Source: Acidobacteriaceae bacterium
Lineage (GTDB): Bacteria > Acidobacteriota > Terriglobia > Terriglobales > Acidobacteriaceae
NCBI GenBank assembly: GCA_003139095.1
Contig: PLHW01000064.1
Span: 62,001 to 126,000 of the forward strand
Reading direction: 5' to 3'
DNA: 64,000 nucleotides
Part shown: piece by piece, positions 8,133 to 17,138 of the stretch
How positions within the stretch are numbered: the first letter of the stretch is position 1
Layout: each line of letters begins with the position of its first letter
The notes under the pieces: generated by a model
What the model was told of the DNA's origin: nothing
Seen by the model: the letters and a program-made list of their open reading frames with translations, nothing else
The model's database searches: none
Position numbers and translations under genes: made by a program

Positions 8133-9410
8133 GTGGGACTGCCCCAACACAAAATTGCGCCGCAGCGCGAACAGGGATTTCTGATCACCCTGGTGGCAAT
8201 CTTCATGTTGTTTGTGGTGGGGGCAATGGCGGCGCTGTCCATCGATGTGGTGACCTTTTATACGGCGCGAAGCGAAGCGCAACTGGCGGCCGACTCGGCG
8301 GCGCTGGCGGGGGCGCGGATGCTGGCGAATTCGGGGATTACGTCGTCGACCGATGCGACCCTGGCGGCCACGGCCCAAATCATGTGCCAGAACATCGCGA
8401 CGCAAATTGCAAAAGCGAACCAGATTAGCGGACAAAGCATACCTTCGGGGCAGATTTCCGCCAATTGCAATGTCGCGTCGCAAAGCAGTCCGACCGTCAC
8501 GGTGCAGGTGCAAGTGAATTTGCCGACATTTTTCGCGCGCATCTGGGGAACGAGGCAGGTATCGATCGCGGCGTCGGCGACTGCCGAAGCCTACAACGCG
8601 TCTGGAAATCCTGGGACTTCAAGTTCGCTCGGGCCGCCGGTGGCGCCGCTGTGCGTGAAGCCGTGGCTGCTGCCGAACCTCGATCCAATCACGGGAACCG
8701 CGATTTTCGATTCTTACGGACACATCGCCGACCCAAGCTTGTTAGGCTATGGTCCGAGCACTGTGCAACCCATTTGTACGACGTGCTCGCCTATGCCCTA
8801 CCCACCCGTCGTCTGGGAGTATTACCCTGGGGATCCTTTGACGACCTTCCCTCCTCCGACGACGTCGCTGCCGAGTTGCAATCCGGTGTTAAGCACCAGT
8901 TACCAGGAGAGTCTGGCGGGCTGCGTACAAACCCCGATCTCATGCCGCCAGACGGCGAACATCGACACCAGCACCTACGCTGCCCGCCTTGCGGACACCG
9001 CTGACGCGGTGAACTGCCTCACCCATGCCACAGGAACGGGCGGAGGAGATACGTTCGCGCCCACAAATCCGCCGAGCGCGCCTTTTGAATTTCTTGTGGG
9101 CTCGGACAATCCTCTATTGAGCGGATCCGCGCCATTGGGAAGCAGCGTGATGGTCAGCGATTCGCTGGTCACGGTGCCGGTGTTCGACCCAACCGGCTTT
9201 AGCAGCACCTCGACCAGCGTGCCGATCATCGGTTTCGTGCAGCTGTTCCTCAACCCCAGCGGCTCCGAGACTCCGGTTTCTGGACCAGGCTACGGGTATG
9301 TACCCGTCACCGTCGTCAACATGGTGGGTTGCGCGGGAACCAATCCCAACGCGGTTCCCATCATAGGCAACGGCGCGTCGCCGGTTGCGGTGCGGCTGAT
9401 CAGCCACTGA
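8133..9410 (+). CDS. TadE/TadG-like pilus-assembly or secreted protein
   Basis: A 425-residue protein with one N-terminal membrane helix (about residues 16-40, L-I-T-L-V-A-I-F-M-L-F-V-V-G) followed by Y-T-A-R-S-E-A-Q-L-A-A-D-S-A-A-L-A-G-A, the hallmark of the Tad (TadE/TadG) N-terminal region. The remainder is Ser/Thr/Pro/Gly-rich, with several Cys pairs, and is predicted to lie outside the membrane. GTG 8133 is the only sensible start, with GGAG about 9 bases upstream. No other tad genes are next to it, but an orphan Flp pilin lies at 23150-23317. It may contribute to a surface fibre; its exact role is unknown. Confidence 0.75.
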   Translation: MGLPQHKIAPQREQGFLITLVAIFMLFVVGAMAALSIDVVTFYTARSEAQLAADSAALAGARMLANSGITSSTDATLAATAQIMCQNIATQIAKANQISGQSIPSGQISANCNVASQSSPTVTVQVQVNLPTFFARIWGTRQVSIAASATAEAYNASGNPGTSSSLGPPVAPLCVKPWLLPNLDPITGTAIFDSYGHIADPSLLGYGPSTVQPICTTCSPMPYPPVVWEYYPGDPLTTFPPPTTSLPSCNPVLSTSYQESLAGCVQTPISCRQTANIDTSTYAARLADTADAVNCLTHATGTGGGDTFAPTNPPSAPFEFLVGSDNPLLSGSAPLGSSVMVSDSLVTVPVFDPTGFSSTSTSVPIIGFVQLFLNPSGSETPVSGPGYGYVPVTVVNMVGCAGTNPNAVPIIGNGASPVAVRLISH

Positions 9411-9467
9411 GAAGAGAAGGTCGGGGCAATTGAGGAACTTTCTTATGGGGAAAAGGCAGGGAGCGAA

Positions 9468-10559
9468 TCAGTTGCCGGGTTCTCGGCGGGACAGGATGAC
9501 GCGCTCAATCGCGAGTTCATCGCCGACAAAAATGAAATTGTAGGGCGTTCCGTTTAGGAGCGCCGAGAGCACGTCACGGGCTGGGCCCGGACCGAGGTCG
9601 GCGAACACTCTTTCCTGCTCGGCGCCCGCGGGGATGGGAATTTCCGCCTTGGTGCGAAGATGCACCTCGTAAAGCACCTGCGACAGCGTTGCCCTGCTGG
9701 CGTGAATGCGCAGCAGGCCGCCCTCATAGGTTACGTCGAGCAGCGTCGGCGCGTCGGCGGAGGGCACGGAAGTGGCAGCTAGTGCGGGCGCAGATCCCAC
9801 GGTGGGCGCGGACGCTGCCGGCGGCGGGGGCGGGGAAATTGACGCTGTTAAATTCGGCGCGACCGCAGAGGGCGCTGCGGGTTTCGGCGATATTAAATTG
9901 GGCACGGCCCCAGAGGGCGCGGCCGCCTTCGGCGGGACAACCGCGGAAACTCGCGGCGAGACGCTGGCCGGCGTAACGTGCGCCACGGGGATCGACGGAC
10001 TTTTGGCCAGCGCATCCTGCAACCGCGCAGGATGGGGCGCGGGCACATTGGCAATCTGGTTTTGATTTCCATCCGCGGGCGGCAAGCCGAGTTTCACCAC
10101 GGTCGAGTTTGCGTCCGTCGTAATTTGATAGGCCAGCGGGCCCGTCAGGTCGAGCACAATGCGGGTGATGGGCGGATTGCTGAAAAACAGTCCGGAGCGA
10201 ACGCCCTTGAGCGCGCCGCGATTCAACTTCAGCGCGCGCAACTCCGCCGCAGGCACCGCGCCGGGAAAATCCACCACGATGCGATCCGGTCCGGTAATGG
10301 CCTGCGTGTTGGGCGAGGCCGCGCCCGAGGTTTGAATCTCCACTTCAAGCGCTGCGCCGCTGTCGCGCACCAGCACGTGCTGAACGGTGAGCTGCGGACT
10401 GGCGGCGCTCGAAGCCCCACCTTTCTCGGCCGCGCTTTGCGGATTCGAGCTTTCCGATTGCGCGCGTTGAGCCGTTGCGCGATTGGCCAGCCACGGGAGC
10501 GAGAGCAATAAGGTCAACCAGAGCGCGCAGTGGAAGCGGCGGAACATCGGGGACTCCAA
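9468..10559 (-). CDS. AMIN-domain exported protein with secretin-type N domain
   Basis: A 363-residue exported protein: signal peptide (residues about 8-31), AMIN domain at about 55-155 (V-Q-H-V-L-V-R, then D-R-I-V-V-D-F-P-G), a long Pro/Ala/Ser linker (160-280), and a C-terminal STN-like domain (L-L-D-V-T-Y-E-G-G-L-L-R-I). AMIN domains target proteins to peptidoglycan, and PilQ secretins combine AMIN and STN. Here the secretin barrel is missing, so it is not a pore. A role as a cell-wall or pilus accessory factor is an inference. An ATG four codons later is an alternative start. Confidence 0.75.
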   Translation of the reverse strand: MESPMFRRFHCALWLTLLLSLPWLANRATAQRAQSESSNPQSAAEKGGASSAASPQLTVQHVLVRDSGAALEVEIQTSGAASPNTQAITGPDRIVVDFPGAVPAAELRALKLNRGALKGVRSGLFFSNPPITRIVLDLTGPLAYQITTDANSTVVKLGLPPADGNQNQIANVPAPHPARLQDALAKSPSIPVAHVTPASVSPRVSAVVPPKAAAPSGAVPNLISPKPAAPSAVAPNLTASISPPPPPAASAPTVGSAPALAATSVPSADAPTLLDVTYEGGLLRIHASRATLSQVLYEVHLRTKAEIPIPAGAEQERVFADLGPGPARDVLSALLNGTPYNFIFVGDELAIERVILSRREPGN

Positions 10560-10994
10560 TGCAGAAGTCTAGCAGCGATGCCAGCGAGACGGAAAACCGA
10601 AGGTCCTAGAACCGCTGGCAGCGCGATTACCGGCCTAGGAGTCGGCTGGACCCAATTGGAAACGCGATGGTTATTCGCCGCGAAGGTAACTTCCCTGATG
10701 ACCGCTGCAAAATGCAGTACGCCCTTTTGCTCTACAGAACGCATTAGCAAAATGCGACGGCAAGCAGATCGCTGCGTTTTGTAAGTTGTTGACGCTCGGT
10801 CCAACCTGCTGATTCTTCGATATTGCCTCCCCGCCAAAAAGTTTGGCATGCGCGTGCACATATAAAGGTGTGAAACAGGCAATGCGAGCGAGAACCGTGA
10901 ACCCGAAAGCACCGGCCGAGCTTGGAGCGAGTCGCGATCACGACGCAAACCTGAAAAATCCGGGTTGTGAAACAGCCCGGCAGAGGAGGAGCGT
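10560..10994. other. Intergenic region upstream of the redox operon
   Basis: 435 bases between the divergent AMIN gene and the GcvH-like gene. Short frames here have no protein character. The repeated words TGCAAAATGC (10708-10717) and GCAAAATGCG (10747-10756) are seen. A strong ribosome site (AGAGGAGGAGCGT) precedes ATG 10995. No confident promoter or riboswitch was found. Confidence 0.5.
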
Positions 10995-11663
10995 ATGTCG
11001 ATTCTTTTCGTTCTGTTGATGTTCCTGGTGATCATCACCGTAAGTTATTTCCGCTCGCCGGAAGCGTTTGAACTGGCCGCGCGGCCGCAGCCTGCGCTCA
11101 GACCGATGGCCGCTCCAAAGATGGAGACGAGCGTCGGCTTGTCGTTTCCGCAGGGCTACTCGTTTCATCCCGGACACACCTGGAGCGTAAAGGAAGGGCC
11201 GGACGATGCCCGCATCGGCATCGACAGCTTTGCCGTTAACCTGATTGGCGAGATCGACAAGATTGAAGTCATCGGCGAGAACCGCTGGGTGCGCCAGGGG
11301 CAAAAGGTGATGACCGTGCACAGCGGGAAAACAGCTATTGACCTGGTGGCGCCAATTGAAGGCGTGATCACGGCCATTAATCGCGAGGCCATTGAAGACC
11401 CGAAGATGATCGTGCGCGATCCCTACGAAAAGGGATGGATTGCAATGGTGAAATCGCCCGACCTGCTGGTCAACCAGAAAAATCTGGTGCAGGGTGCGAT
11501 GGTCGCTCCGTGGATGCAGAACAACCTGACGCGCCTGACCAACATGGTGCCGGAGATGGCGCCCGCCATGGCCGCCGACGGTGGTTTGCCGCACGCTGGA
11601 CTGCTGACGCGGGTTTCGCCCGAGGTTCGAGAGGACATGCTGAAAGAGTTCTTCCTGCTGTAG
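10995..11663 (+). CDS. Membrane-anchored GcvH-like (lipoyl-domain) protein
   Basis: A 222-residue protein with an N-terminal membrane helix (about residues 3-19) and then a GcvH fold. H61-T-W matches the H-E-W of GcvH, I-G-E-I-D-K-I-E-V matches L-G-D-I-V-F-V-E-L, and S-G-K112-T-A-I-D-L-V-A-P-I-E-G matches the lipoyl-lysine motif S-V-K-A-V-S-D-L-Y-A-P. K112 falls on the lipoylated lysine. It is the first gene of an operon with a ferredoxin and an NrfD/HybB-like protein, not with gcv genes; the genuine gcvH lies at 17139-17519. It could be a lipoyl redox carrier attached to a respiratory module. Fold assignment is fairly sure; function is inferred. Confidence 0.8.
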   Translation: MSILFVLLMFLVIITVSYFRSPEAFELAARPQPALRPMAAPKMETSVGLSFPQGYSFHPGHTWSVKEGPDDARIGIDSFAVNLIGEIDKIEVIGENRWVRQGQKVMTVHSGKTAIDLVAPIEGVITAINREAIEDPKMIVRDPYEKGWIAMVKSPDLLVNQKNLVQGAMVAPWMQNNLTRLTNMVPEMAPAMAADGGLPHAGLLTRVSPEVREDMLKEFFLL

Positions 11664-11732
11664 GACCCGGGTGCGGCGGGATAAGCCCCGCCGTCGAGAG
11701 ACAAGAAAGTTCTCCGCAAAGGAGAGGAGATT

Positions 11733-12512
11733 ATGGAACGCACAAGAGCAATCCTGGTGGACATTACGAAGTGCATCGGCTGCCGGAGCTGCGAGCAGGC
11801 TTGCAAACAGGCGCACGGATTTCCGACAGCTAGCGAGGCGAAGCTTTCGCCAACGAACCTGACCGTGATTGAAGAGCACGGCGAGAAGTTTGTACGCCGG
11901 CTCTGCAATCACTGCCAGGAGCCGGCCTGCGCCTCGGCCTGCCTGGTGGGCGCGTTGAAGAAAACGTCACTGGGGCCGGTCACATACGACGGCAGCAAGT
12001 GCATCGGCTGCCGTTACTGCCTGGTGGCATGCCCGTTCAGCGTGCCGCGGTACGAGTGGTCGAAGCTGGTGCCCTATGTCAAGAAGTGCGACATGTGCTC
12101 GGCGCGGCAGGTGAAGGGGCAACCGCCCGCTTGCGTCGAAGCCTGCCCCACGGGCGCCTCGACGGTGGGCTGGCGCGACGAGATTCTGGACGAAGCGGAA
12201 CGCCGCATTCTGGGCGGCGGGTATGTGAAGCACATTTACGGGAGCGACGAGGCAGGCGGCACATCGGTTTTCTTCATCTCTGACGTGCCCTTTGAGAAGC
12301 TCGGCTTCCCTGCCCCGCCCAAGCAGTCGATGCCGGTGCTGACCGCGAACGCGCTCGGCGACGTGCCGACGGTGGTGCTGGTCGGCGGCAGCCTGCTCTC
12401 CGGGCTTTACTGGATCACGCAGCGGCGCGAAGCGGTCGCGCGGGCCGAAGGAAACGTCGCATATCCCCGGCCGCGTTTTACCGCGAACGATGACGACGAG
12501 AAAAGGAGCTAG
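11733..12512 (+). CDS. Four-cluster ferredoxin subunit (HybA/DmsB/NrfC type), membrane-anchored
   Basis: A 259-residue electron-transfer protein with four Cys groups: C14-I-G-C-R-S-C-E-Q-A-C, C-N-H-C-x4-C-x3-C, C-I-G-C-R-Y-C-L-V-A-C-P, and C-D-M-C-x8-C-x3-C-P, enough for four [4Fe-4S] clusters. A C-terminal hydrophobic segment (V-P-T-V-V-L-V-G-G-S-L-L-S-G-L) may anchor it, as in HybA. Unlike HybA it has no twin-arginine signal, so the clusters may face the cytoplasm. It would pass electrons between the quinone-reactive membrane partner encoded two bases downstream and an unknown catalytic subunit. AAAGGAGAGGAG precedes the ATG. Confidence 0.88.
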   Translation: MERTRAILVDITKCIGCRSCEQACKQAHGFPTASEAKLSPTNLTVIEEHGEKFVRRLCNHCQEPACASACLVGALKKTSLGPVTYDGSKCIGCRYCLVACPFSVPRYEWSKLVPYVKKCDMCSARQVKGQPPACVEACPTGASTVGWRDEILDEAERRILGGGYVKHIYGSDEAGGTSVFFISDVPFEKLGFPAPPKQSMPVLTANALGDVPTVVLVGGSLLSGLYWITQRREAVARAEGNVAYPRPRFTANDDDEKRS

Positions 12513-12514
12513 TC

Positions 12515-13711
12515 ATGTTACGCAAACTGTCCAATTTCAGTCTGCCGAAGATTACTTTGTGGCGCACGATTGTGGCGCTGATCATGGTCGCGGGGCTGTA
12601 TGCGACCTACGCGCGGTTTGCCATGGGCTTTGCGCGAGCCACGCATCTGACCGACGCGCAACCCTGGGGCCTGTGGGTGGGCATCGGCACACTGTGCGGA
12701 GTCGGACTCTCCGCTGGTGGATTCGCGATCGCGGCCGCGGTTTATCTGCTTGGCTTCGAGCGCTATCGTCCGGTGCTGCGCGCCTCGGTGCTGGTTTCTT
12801 TTCTCGGCTATTCGAGTGTGATCGCCGGCATGATGTACGAACTCGGCCTGCCGTGGCGCATCTGGCATCCCATCGTGATGTGGAACCGCGCCTCGATGCT
12901 GTTCGAAATTTCCTGGTGCGTGATGCTGTATTCCACCGTGCTGGCGCTGGAGTTTTCGCCGGCGCTGGTCGAGAAGATTCCCTGGACCGGCGTTCGCAAC
13001 TGGTACTTGAAGTGGCACCATGAAATTCTTATCGGCCTGGTCATGGCGGGCGTCGTGCTCTCTTCCCTGCACCAGTCGTTTCTTGGCGGACTCTACCTGC
13101 TGACGAAGGGCAAGCTCGATCCGCTATGGTATAGCCCGAATCTGACGACGCTCTTTTATCTTTCGGCGATCCCAGCGGGGCTGGCGGTCACCATCATGGC
13201 GCTGTATCTTTCCATCCGCTCGCTCGACGTGAAGCTGGATCCGAAGATTCTGTCGGAAGTGAGCCGGGTGATCGCGCCCCTGCTGGCGATCTACGGCATC
13301 TTCCGCGTCGTCGATCTCGCCAAGAACGAGGCGCTGCCCTACCTGTTCATGTGGCGGGAAGAGACGCTTTCCTTCTGGCTGGAAGTCGCGCTGCTGGTGA
13401 TTGCGCCGATCGTGCTGCTGAGCATCGATAAGGTGCGCAACGATCCGCAGAGGCTGTACTGGACCTGCGCGGTGATTGTGGGCGGATTTATGACGAACCG
13501 CGTGGACGTTTCGGTGACCGGATTGCAACGCAGTTCCGGCGTTTATTACGTGCCGCAGTGGACGGAATTTGCGGCCACACTGATGGTGATGACGCTGGCA
13601 GCATTGGTCTTCCGGTACGCAGTGATCTACCTGGATATTTTGCCGAAGAACACAGCAAAGATGCCGCCGCGGTTTCGGTGGGCGATGAAAGGCGCTGCGG
13701 CGGAAGCATAA
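12515..13711 (+). CDS. HybB/NrfD-family integral membrane protein
   Basis: A 398-residue protein with about ten membrane helices, of the PsrC/NrfD superfamily and closest to HybB: P-W-G-L-W-V-G near residue 49, G-G-F-A-I-A-A-A-V, W-H-P-I-V-M-W-N-R-A-S, H-Q-S-F-L-G-G-L-Y, and a late N-R-V-D-V-S-V-T-G-L. These proteins exchange electrons with menaquinone or ubiquinone at the membrane. It begins two bases after the ferredoxin stop, with AAAGGAGC as ribosome site, so the pair is a unit. No hydrogenase or molybdopterin catalytic subunit is nearby. A terminator follows at 13736. Confidence 0.88.
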   Translation: MLRKLSNFSLPKITLWRTIVALIMVAGLYATYARFAMGFARATHLTDAQPWGLWVGIGTLCGVGLSAGGFAIAAAVYLLGFERYRPVLRASVLVSFLGYSSVIAGMMYELGLPWRIWHPIVMWNRASMLFEISWCVMLYSTVLALEFSPALVEKIPWTGVRNWYLKWHHEILIGLVMAGVVLSSLHQSFLGGLYLLTKGKLDPLWYSPNLTTLFYLSAIPAGLAVTIMALYLSIRSLDVKLDPKILSEVSRVIAPLLAIYGIFRVVDLAKNEALPYLFMWREETLSFWLEVALLVIAPIVLLSIDKVRNDPQRLYWTCAVIVGGFMTNRVDVSVTGLQRSSGVYYVPQWTEFAATLMVMTLAALVFRYAVIYLDILPKNTAKMPPRFRWAMKGAAAEA

Positions 13712-13735
13712 CACCCACAGCATCGTTCACCAATC

Positions 13736-13770
13736 AGCCCCCGGGGGTCGGACGCCCCCGGGGCTTTTTT
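13736..13770 (+). terminator. Rho-independent terminator of the redox operon
   Basis: A GC-rich hairpin with arms AGCCCCCGGGGG and CGCCCCCGGGGCT (a one-base bulge, loop TCGGA) is followed by six T. It lies 25 bases after the NrfD-like stop. Confidence 0.85.
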
Positions 13771-13889
13771 GTGAACGCGACAAGCCGCCAATTCTGGCGG
13801 CTCACAAAAGGCGCTCTTGGAAGTCATGGAGCACGCCGACACCGCGAGGTACAAGCAGAAGGAAGCGGCGCGCGCGCAACACGCGTGAG

Positions 13890-15380
13890 TTAAGCTTCCG
13901 GCTTCCAGCGCAGCACCGGTTTGCGCGCGGCGGCGACTTCATCCAGGCGCGAGATGCGCGTATTGTGTGGCGAATCGAGCACGAACTGCGGATCTTCTTC
14001 CACCTCGGCTGCAATCGATTTCATCGCTTCAATGAAAAGATCCAGCTCTTCCTTCGGTTCGCTCTCGGTCGGCTCGATCATCATCGCGCCGGACACGATC
14101 AGTGGAAACGCGGTCGTGTAGGGATGGAATCCGTAATCGATCAGGCGCTTCGCGATGTCCATGGTGCGCACGCCTTTCTTCGCCTGCACTTTATCGCTGA
14201 AGACGACCTCGTGCATCGAACGCGTGGAATACGGCAAGTCGTAGGTGCCTTCGAGCCCTTTGCGAATGTAGTTGGCGTTGAGCACTGCGTCTTCGGTAGT
14301 CTGGCGTAGGCCGTCTGGTCCGTTTGCAAAAATGTAGGCGAGCGCGCGGACGAACATTCCAAAGTTGCCGTAGAACGCGCGCACGCGCCCCACCGACTGC
14401 GGCCGGTTGTAGTCGAAACCGAGCGTCCCGTCCGCCTTGCTGACAACAACGGGCTTCGGCAGAAACGGCTCGAGAATTCTCTTGACGGCAACCGGCCCCG
14501 ATCCCGGACCCCCGCCGCCGTGCGGCGTCGAAAAAGTTTTGTGCAGGTTGAGGTGCATCACGTCGACGCCAAAGTCGCCGGGCCGCGCCTTGCCGACCAG
14601 CGCGTTCATGTTGGCGCCATCCATGTAAAGCAGGCCGCCCTTGGCATGCATGATCTCGGCAATCTCGTGAATGTCATGCTCGAAGACGCCGAGGGTATTG
14701 GGATTCGTGACCATGAGCGCCGCGACATCTTCATTCATCTGCGCGGCGAGCGCGGCCACATCCACCATGCCGCTTTCGTTTGACTTCAGGTTCTCAACCG
14801 CATAGCCAACCATGGCGGCGGTTGCGGGGTTCGTCCCATGCGCGGAATCGGGAATCAGAATTTTTTTGCGCGGATGGCCCTTCGAATGATGATAGGCGCG
14901 CACCATCAGCAGCCCAGTAAGTTCGCCATGCGCGCCAGCCGCGGGCTGGAGCGTGATCGCATCCATGCCGGTAATTTCGATCAGGCAATCGCTGAGCGTT
15001 TTCAGAATGTGCAACGCGCCCTGCGAAATTTTCTCCGGCTGGTACGGATGCCCGTTGGCTAAGCCCTCAACGCGCGATACGAATTCGTTCACGCGCGGGT
15101 TGTACTTCATGGTGCAGGAGCCGAGCGGGAACATGCCAAGGTCGATGGCGTAATTCCACGTCGACAGCCGCGTGAAATGCCGGATGATCTCGATCTCGCT
15201 AACCTCGGGCATGGTTCCCAGGTCTTTGCGCTCCTGTTTGCCAAGCAGCTTCGAGGTATCCACTTCCGGCACGTCCAGCGGCGGCAATTTCCACGCGGCT
15301 TTGCCCGGAGATGACTTTTCAAAAATCAGCCCTTCATTCTGGCTGATGTGGCGCGTTGCCTTGCGGGTCATGTGTTTCAT
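13890..15380 (-). CDS. gcvPB: Glycine dehydrogenase (decarboxylating) subunit 2
   Basis: The PLP-bearing half of the split P-protein, which decarboxylates glycine and passes the aminomethyl group to lipoyl-GcvH. The PLP-lysine motif H-L-N-L-H-K-T-F-S-T-P-H-G-G-G-G-P-G is present, as is L-G-S-C-T-M-K-Y-N-P. ATG 15378-15380 gives 496 residues, normal for GcvPB; the open frame upstream has no family character, and ATG 15369-15371 is also possible. It is the last gene of the minus-strand gcv group, after the zinc-knuckle gene. Confidence 0.93.
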   Translation of the reverse strand: MKHMTRKATRHISQNEGLIFEKSSPGKAAWKLPPLDVPEVDTSKLLGKQERKDLGTMPEVSEIEIIRHFTRLSTWNYAIDLGMFPLGSCTMKYNPRVNEFVSRVEGLANGHPYQPEKISQGALHILKTLSDCLIEITGMDAITLQPAAGAHGELTGLLMVRAYHHSKGHPRKKILIPDSAHGTNPATAAMVGYAVENLKSNESGMVDVAALAAQMNEDVAALMVTNPNTLGVFEHDIHEIAEIMHAKGGLLYMDGANMNALVGKARPGDFGVDVMHLNLHKTFSTPHGGGGPGSGPVAVKRILEPFLPKPVVVSKADGTLGFDYNRPQSVGRVRAFYGNFGMFVRALAYIFANGPDGLRQTTEDAVLNANYIRKGLEGTYDLPYSTRSMHEVVFSDKVQAKKGVRTMDIAKRLIDYGFHPYTTAFPLIVSGAMMIEPTESEPKEELDLFIEAMKSIAAEVEEDPQFVLDSPHNTRISRLDEVAAARKPVLRWKPEA

Positions 15381-15394
15381 AAAGTATTTGTCCG

Positions 15395-15607
15395 TCAGTG
15401 TTTTCCCGTTAGTTCGAGATCGATGATTTCCGGCGGCGGCACCATCCATGCGCCTGTGCCATTGCAAGTCGGACAAACGCCGGTCCCCGAGCAACTGCGG
15501 CACTTCGCCTGCTCCTCATTGAGGTGGACGTTGATGCCCGAACCATCGCATTGCGCGCATTTGCCGTCGCCGAAGCAAGCAGTACAGCGATTTCTGGATC
15601 CGATCAC
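15395..15607 (-). CDS. Small DnaJ-type zinc-knuckle protein between gcvPA and gcvPB
   Basis: A 70-residue protein with four C-x-x-C pairs in the DnaJ central-domain style ([30 protein letters not shown]), binding two zinc ions. It has no J domain. Its ATG overlaps the gcvPA stop (ATGA at 15604-15607), and gcvPB starts 14 bases after its stop, so it is translated within the operon. A role in folding or assembly of the split P-protein is a reasonable guess from position only. Confidence 0.75.
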   Translation of the reverse strand: MIGSRNRCTACFGDGKCAQCDGSGINVHLNEEQAKCRSCSGTGVCPTCNGTGAWMVPPPEIIDLELTGKH

Positions 15608-16980
15608 CGCAGCGCCTCCGCGGGTTCGGCCTCTTTCACGTCCACCGAGCGCTCGCTATCGGCAACGAGGCCGACAGCCGTGTCGATCATCGACCGCGTG
15701 GTCAGTTCCGTGCAGCACCACAGCGCGGCGTTGCCGAGTTCCGGATAAAACTTTTTAAGCGGCAGCCCGCCGACAATTTTGTGGCCGAGCAGGCGCGAAT
15801 TGATGGCGTGAGGCTCTTCGGTCGTCTCCACCACAAATTCGTTGAAGCGCGGCGCCACCGAGAACAGCACATTCGCGTGGCGGCCAAACTGTGCAGCCGC
15901 GTAGGCAGTCTTGGCCAAATTCTGTTTTGCCAATTCGCGCAGGCCCACCTTGCCGTAGATGGTCATGAAGATGTTCACCATCAGCGCGACCAGCGCCTGG
16001 TTGGTGCAGATGTTCGAAGTGGCCTTCTCGCGGCGGATGTGCTGCTCGCGCGTGGCCAGCGTCAGCACAAACCCGCGCTTGCCATTTTTGTCGGTGGTCT
16101 GGCCGGCCAGGCGCCCTGGCATTTGGCGCACGAATTTTTCTTTCGTCGCCATCACGCCGCAGTACGGCCCGCCAAAACCGAGCGGCACGCCGAACGACTG
16201 CGCCTCCATCGCCACAATATCGGCGGCGCGCGGCGGCTCGACAATCCCGAGCGAGACGGCCTCCGCAATCGAAACAATCAGCAGCGCTCCACGCTTGTGC
16301 GCGATCTCGGCCACGGCCTCTACATCTTCGATGGTGCCGAAGAAATTCGGCGACTGAATCAGCACGCAGGCCGTGTATTCTCCTACCGCTGCTTCGAGCG
16401 CGCCCAGGTCAATCCGTCCCGAATCGCGGTACGCAATAGTGGTCAGCGGAATCCCCTGATGGGTGGCGTAGGTTTCGATCACTTCGCGGTACTCGGGATG
16501 CAGCGTCCGCGCAATCACGGCGTGGTGTTTGCCCGTGATGCGGACGGCCATCATCACCGCTTCCGCGGCGCCCGTAGAGCCGTCATACATCGACGCGTTC
16601 GCCAGGTCCATGCCGGTCAGCTCGGCAACCATGGTTTGAAATTCGAAGATCGCCTGGAGCGTGCCCTGCGCATACTCGGCCTGATATGGCGTGTAGGAGG
16701 TGAGAAACTCCCCGCGCTGCACTAGCGCGTCGATGACGACCGGACGATAGTGCGAGTACGCGCCCGCGCCCAGAAAGCTGGTCAGGCCATCGCCATTTTC
16801 CTTGGCGCGCTGTTTGAACCAGTCGACGATCTCGGATTCCGCCATCTGCCGCGGCACTGCCAGATCGCGGTCGAGCCGATACTTCTCCGGAATCGGCGAG
16901 AAAAGATCGTCAATGGACTTCACGCCGATCGCCTTGAGCATGGCTTCACGATCGGTAGGGGATTTCGGTAGATATCTCAT
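15604..16980 (-). CDS. gcvPA: Glycine dehydrogenase (decarboxylating) subunit 1
   Basis: The 458-residue N-terminal half of the split P-protein. Typical segments are [41 protein letters not shown], and [11 protein letters not shown]. With GcvPB it forms an alpha2-beta2 enzyme. Its stop overlaps the next start by four bases. The long plus-strand frame at 15781-16725 is only a shadow. Confidence 0.95.
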   Translation of the reverse strand: MRYLPKSPTDREAMLKAIGVKSIDDLFSPIPEKYRLDRDLAVPRQMAESEIVDWFKQRAKENGDGLTSFLGAGAYSHYRPVVIDALVQRGEFLTSYTPYQAEYAQGTLQAIFEFQTMVAELTGMDLANASMYDGSTGAAEAVMMAVRITGKHHAVIARTLHPEYREVIETYATHQGIPLTTIAYRDSGRIDLGALEAAVGEYTACVLIQSPNFFGTIEDVEAVAEIAHKRGALLIVSIAEAVSLGIVEPPRAADIVAMEAQSFGVPLGFGGPYCGVMATKEKFVRQMPGRLAGQTTDKNGKRGFVLTLATREQHIRREKATSNICTNQALVALMVNIFMTIYGKVGLRELAKQNLAKTAYAAAQFGRHANVLFSVAPRFNEFVVETTEEPHAINSRLLGHKIVGGLPLKKFYPELGNAALWCCTELTTRSMIDTAVGLVADSERSVDVKEAEPAEALR

Positions 16981-16984
16981 AGGA

Positions 16985-17135
16985 ACCTAGATTGGATGAC
17001 GGTAGAAGCTAAAACGATTGTTGCGAGTGCAGAAGTCAGAATGCAGAATGCAGAAGTAAAAACCTTCGCTTCCAGCCGCATCGTTGGCACCTGGCGGTCT
17101 TACTTCTGACTTCTGACTTCTAACTTCTGCAATGC
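16985..17135. repeat. Intergenic word-repeat inverted sequence (AGAAGTCAGA family)
   Basis: Between gcvPA and gcvH the left part repeats words such as GCAGAAGTCAGAATGCAGAA, and the right part (17100-17130) holds the reverse complements ACTTCTGACTTCTGACTTCT. The arms can pair imperfectly across about 50 bases. The same vocabulary is used at 18890-18990 on the other side of gcvT. Confidence 0.8.
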
Positions 17136-17138
17136 TTT

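Noticed and set aside
10840-10875. Sigma-54-type promoter before the redox operon
   Set aside because: The GG and GC elements in TTGGCATGCGCGTGCAC are one base too close together and the flanks deviate.
15781-16725. 314-residue frame on the plus strand
   Set aside because: Antisense to gcvPA; an effect of high GC at third positions.
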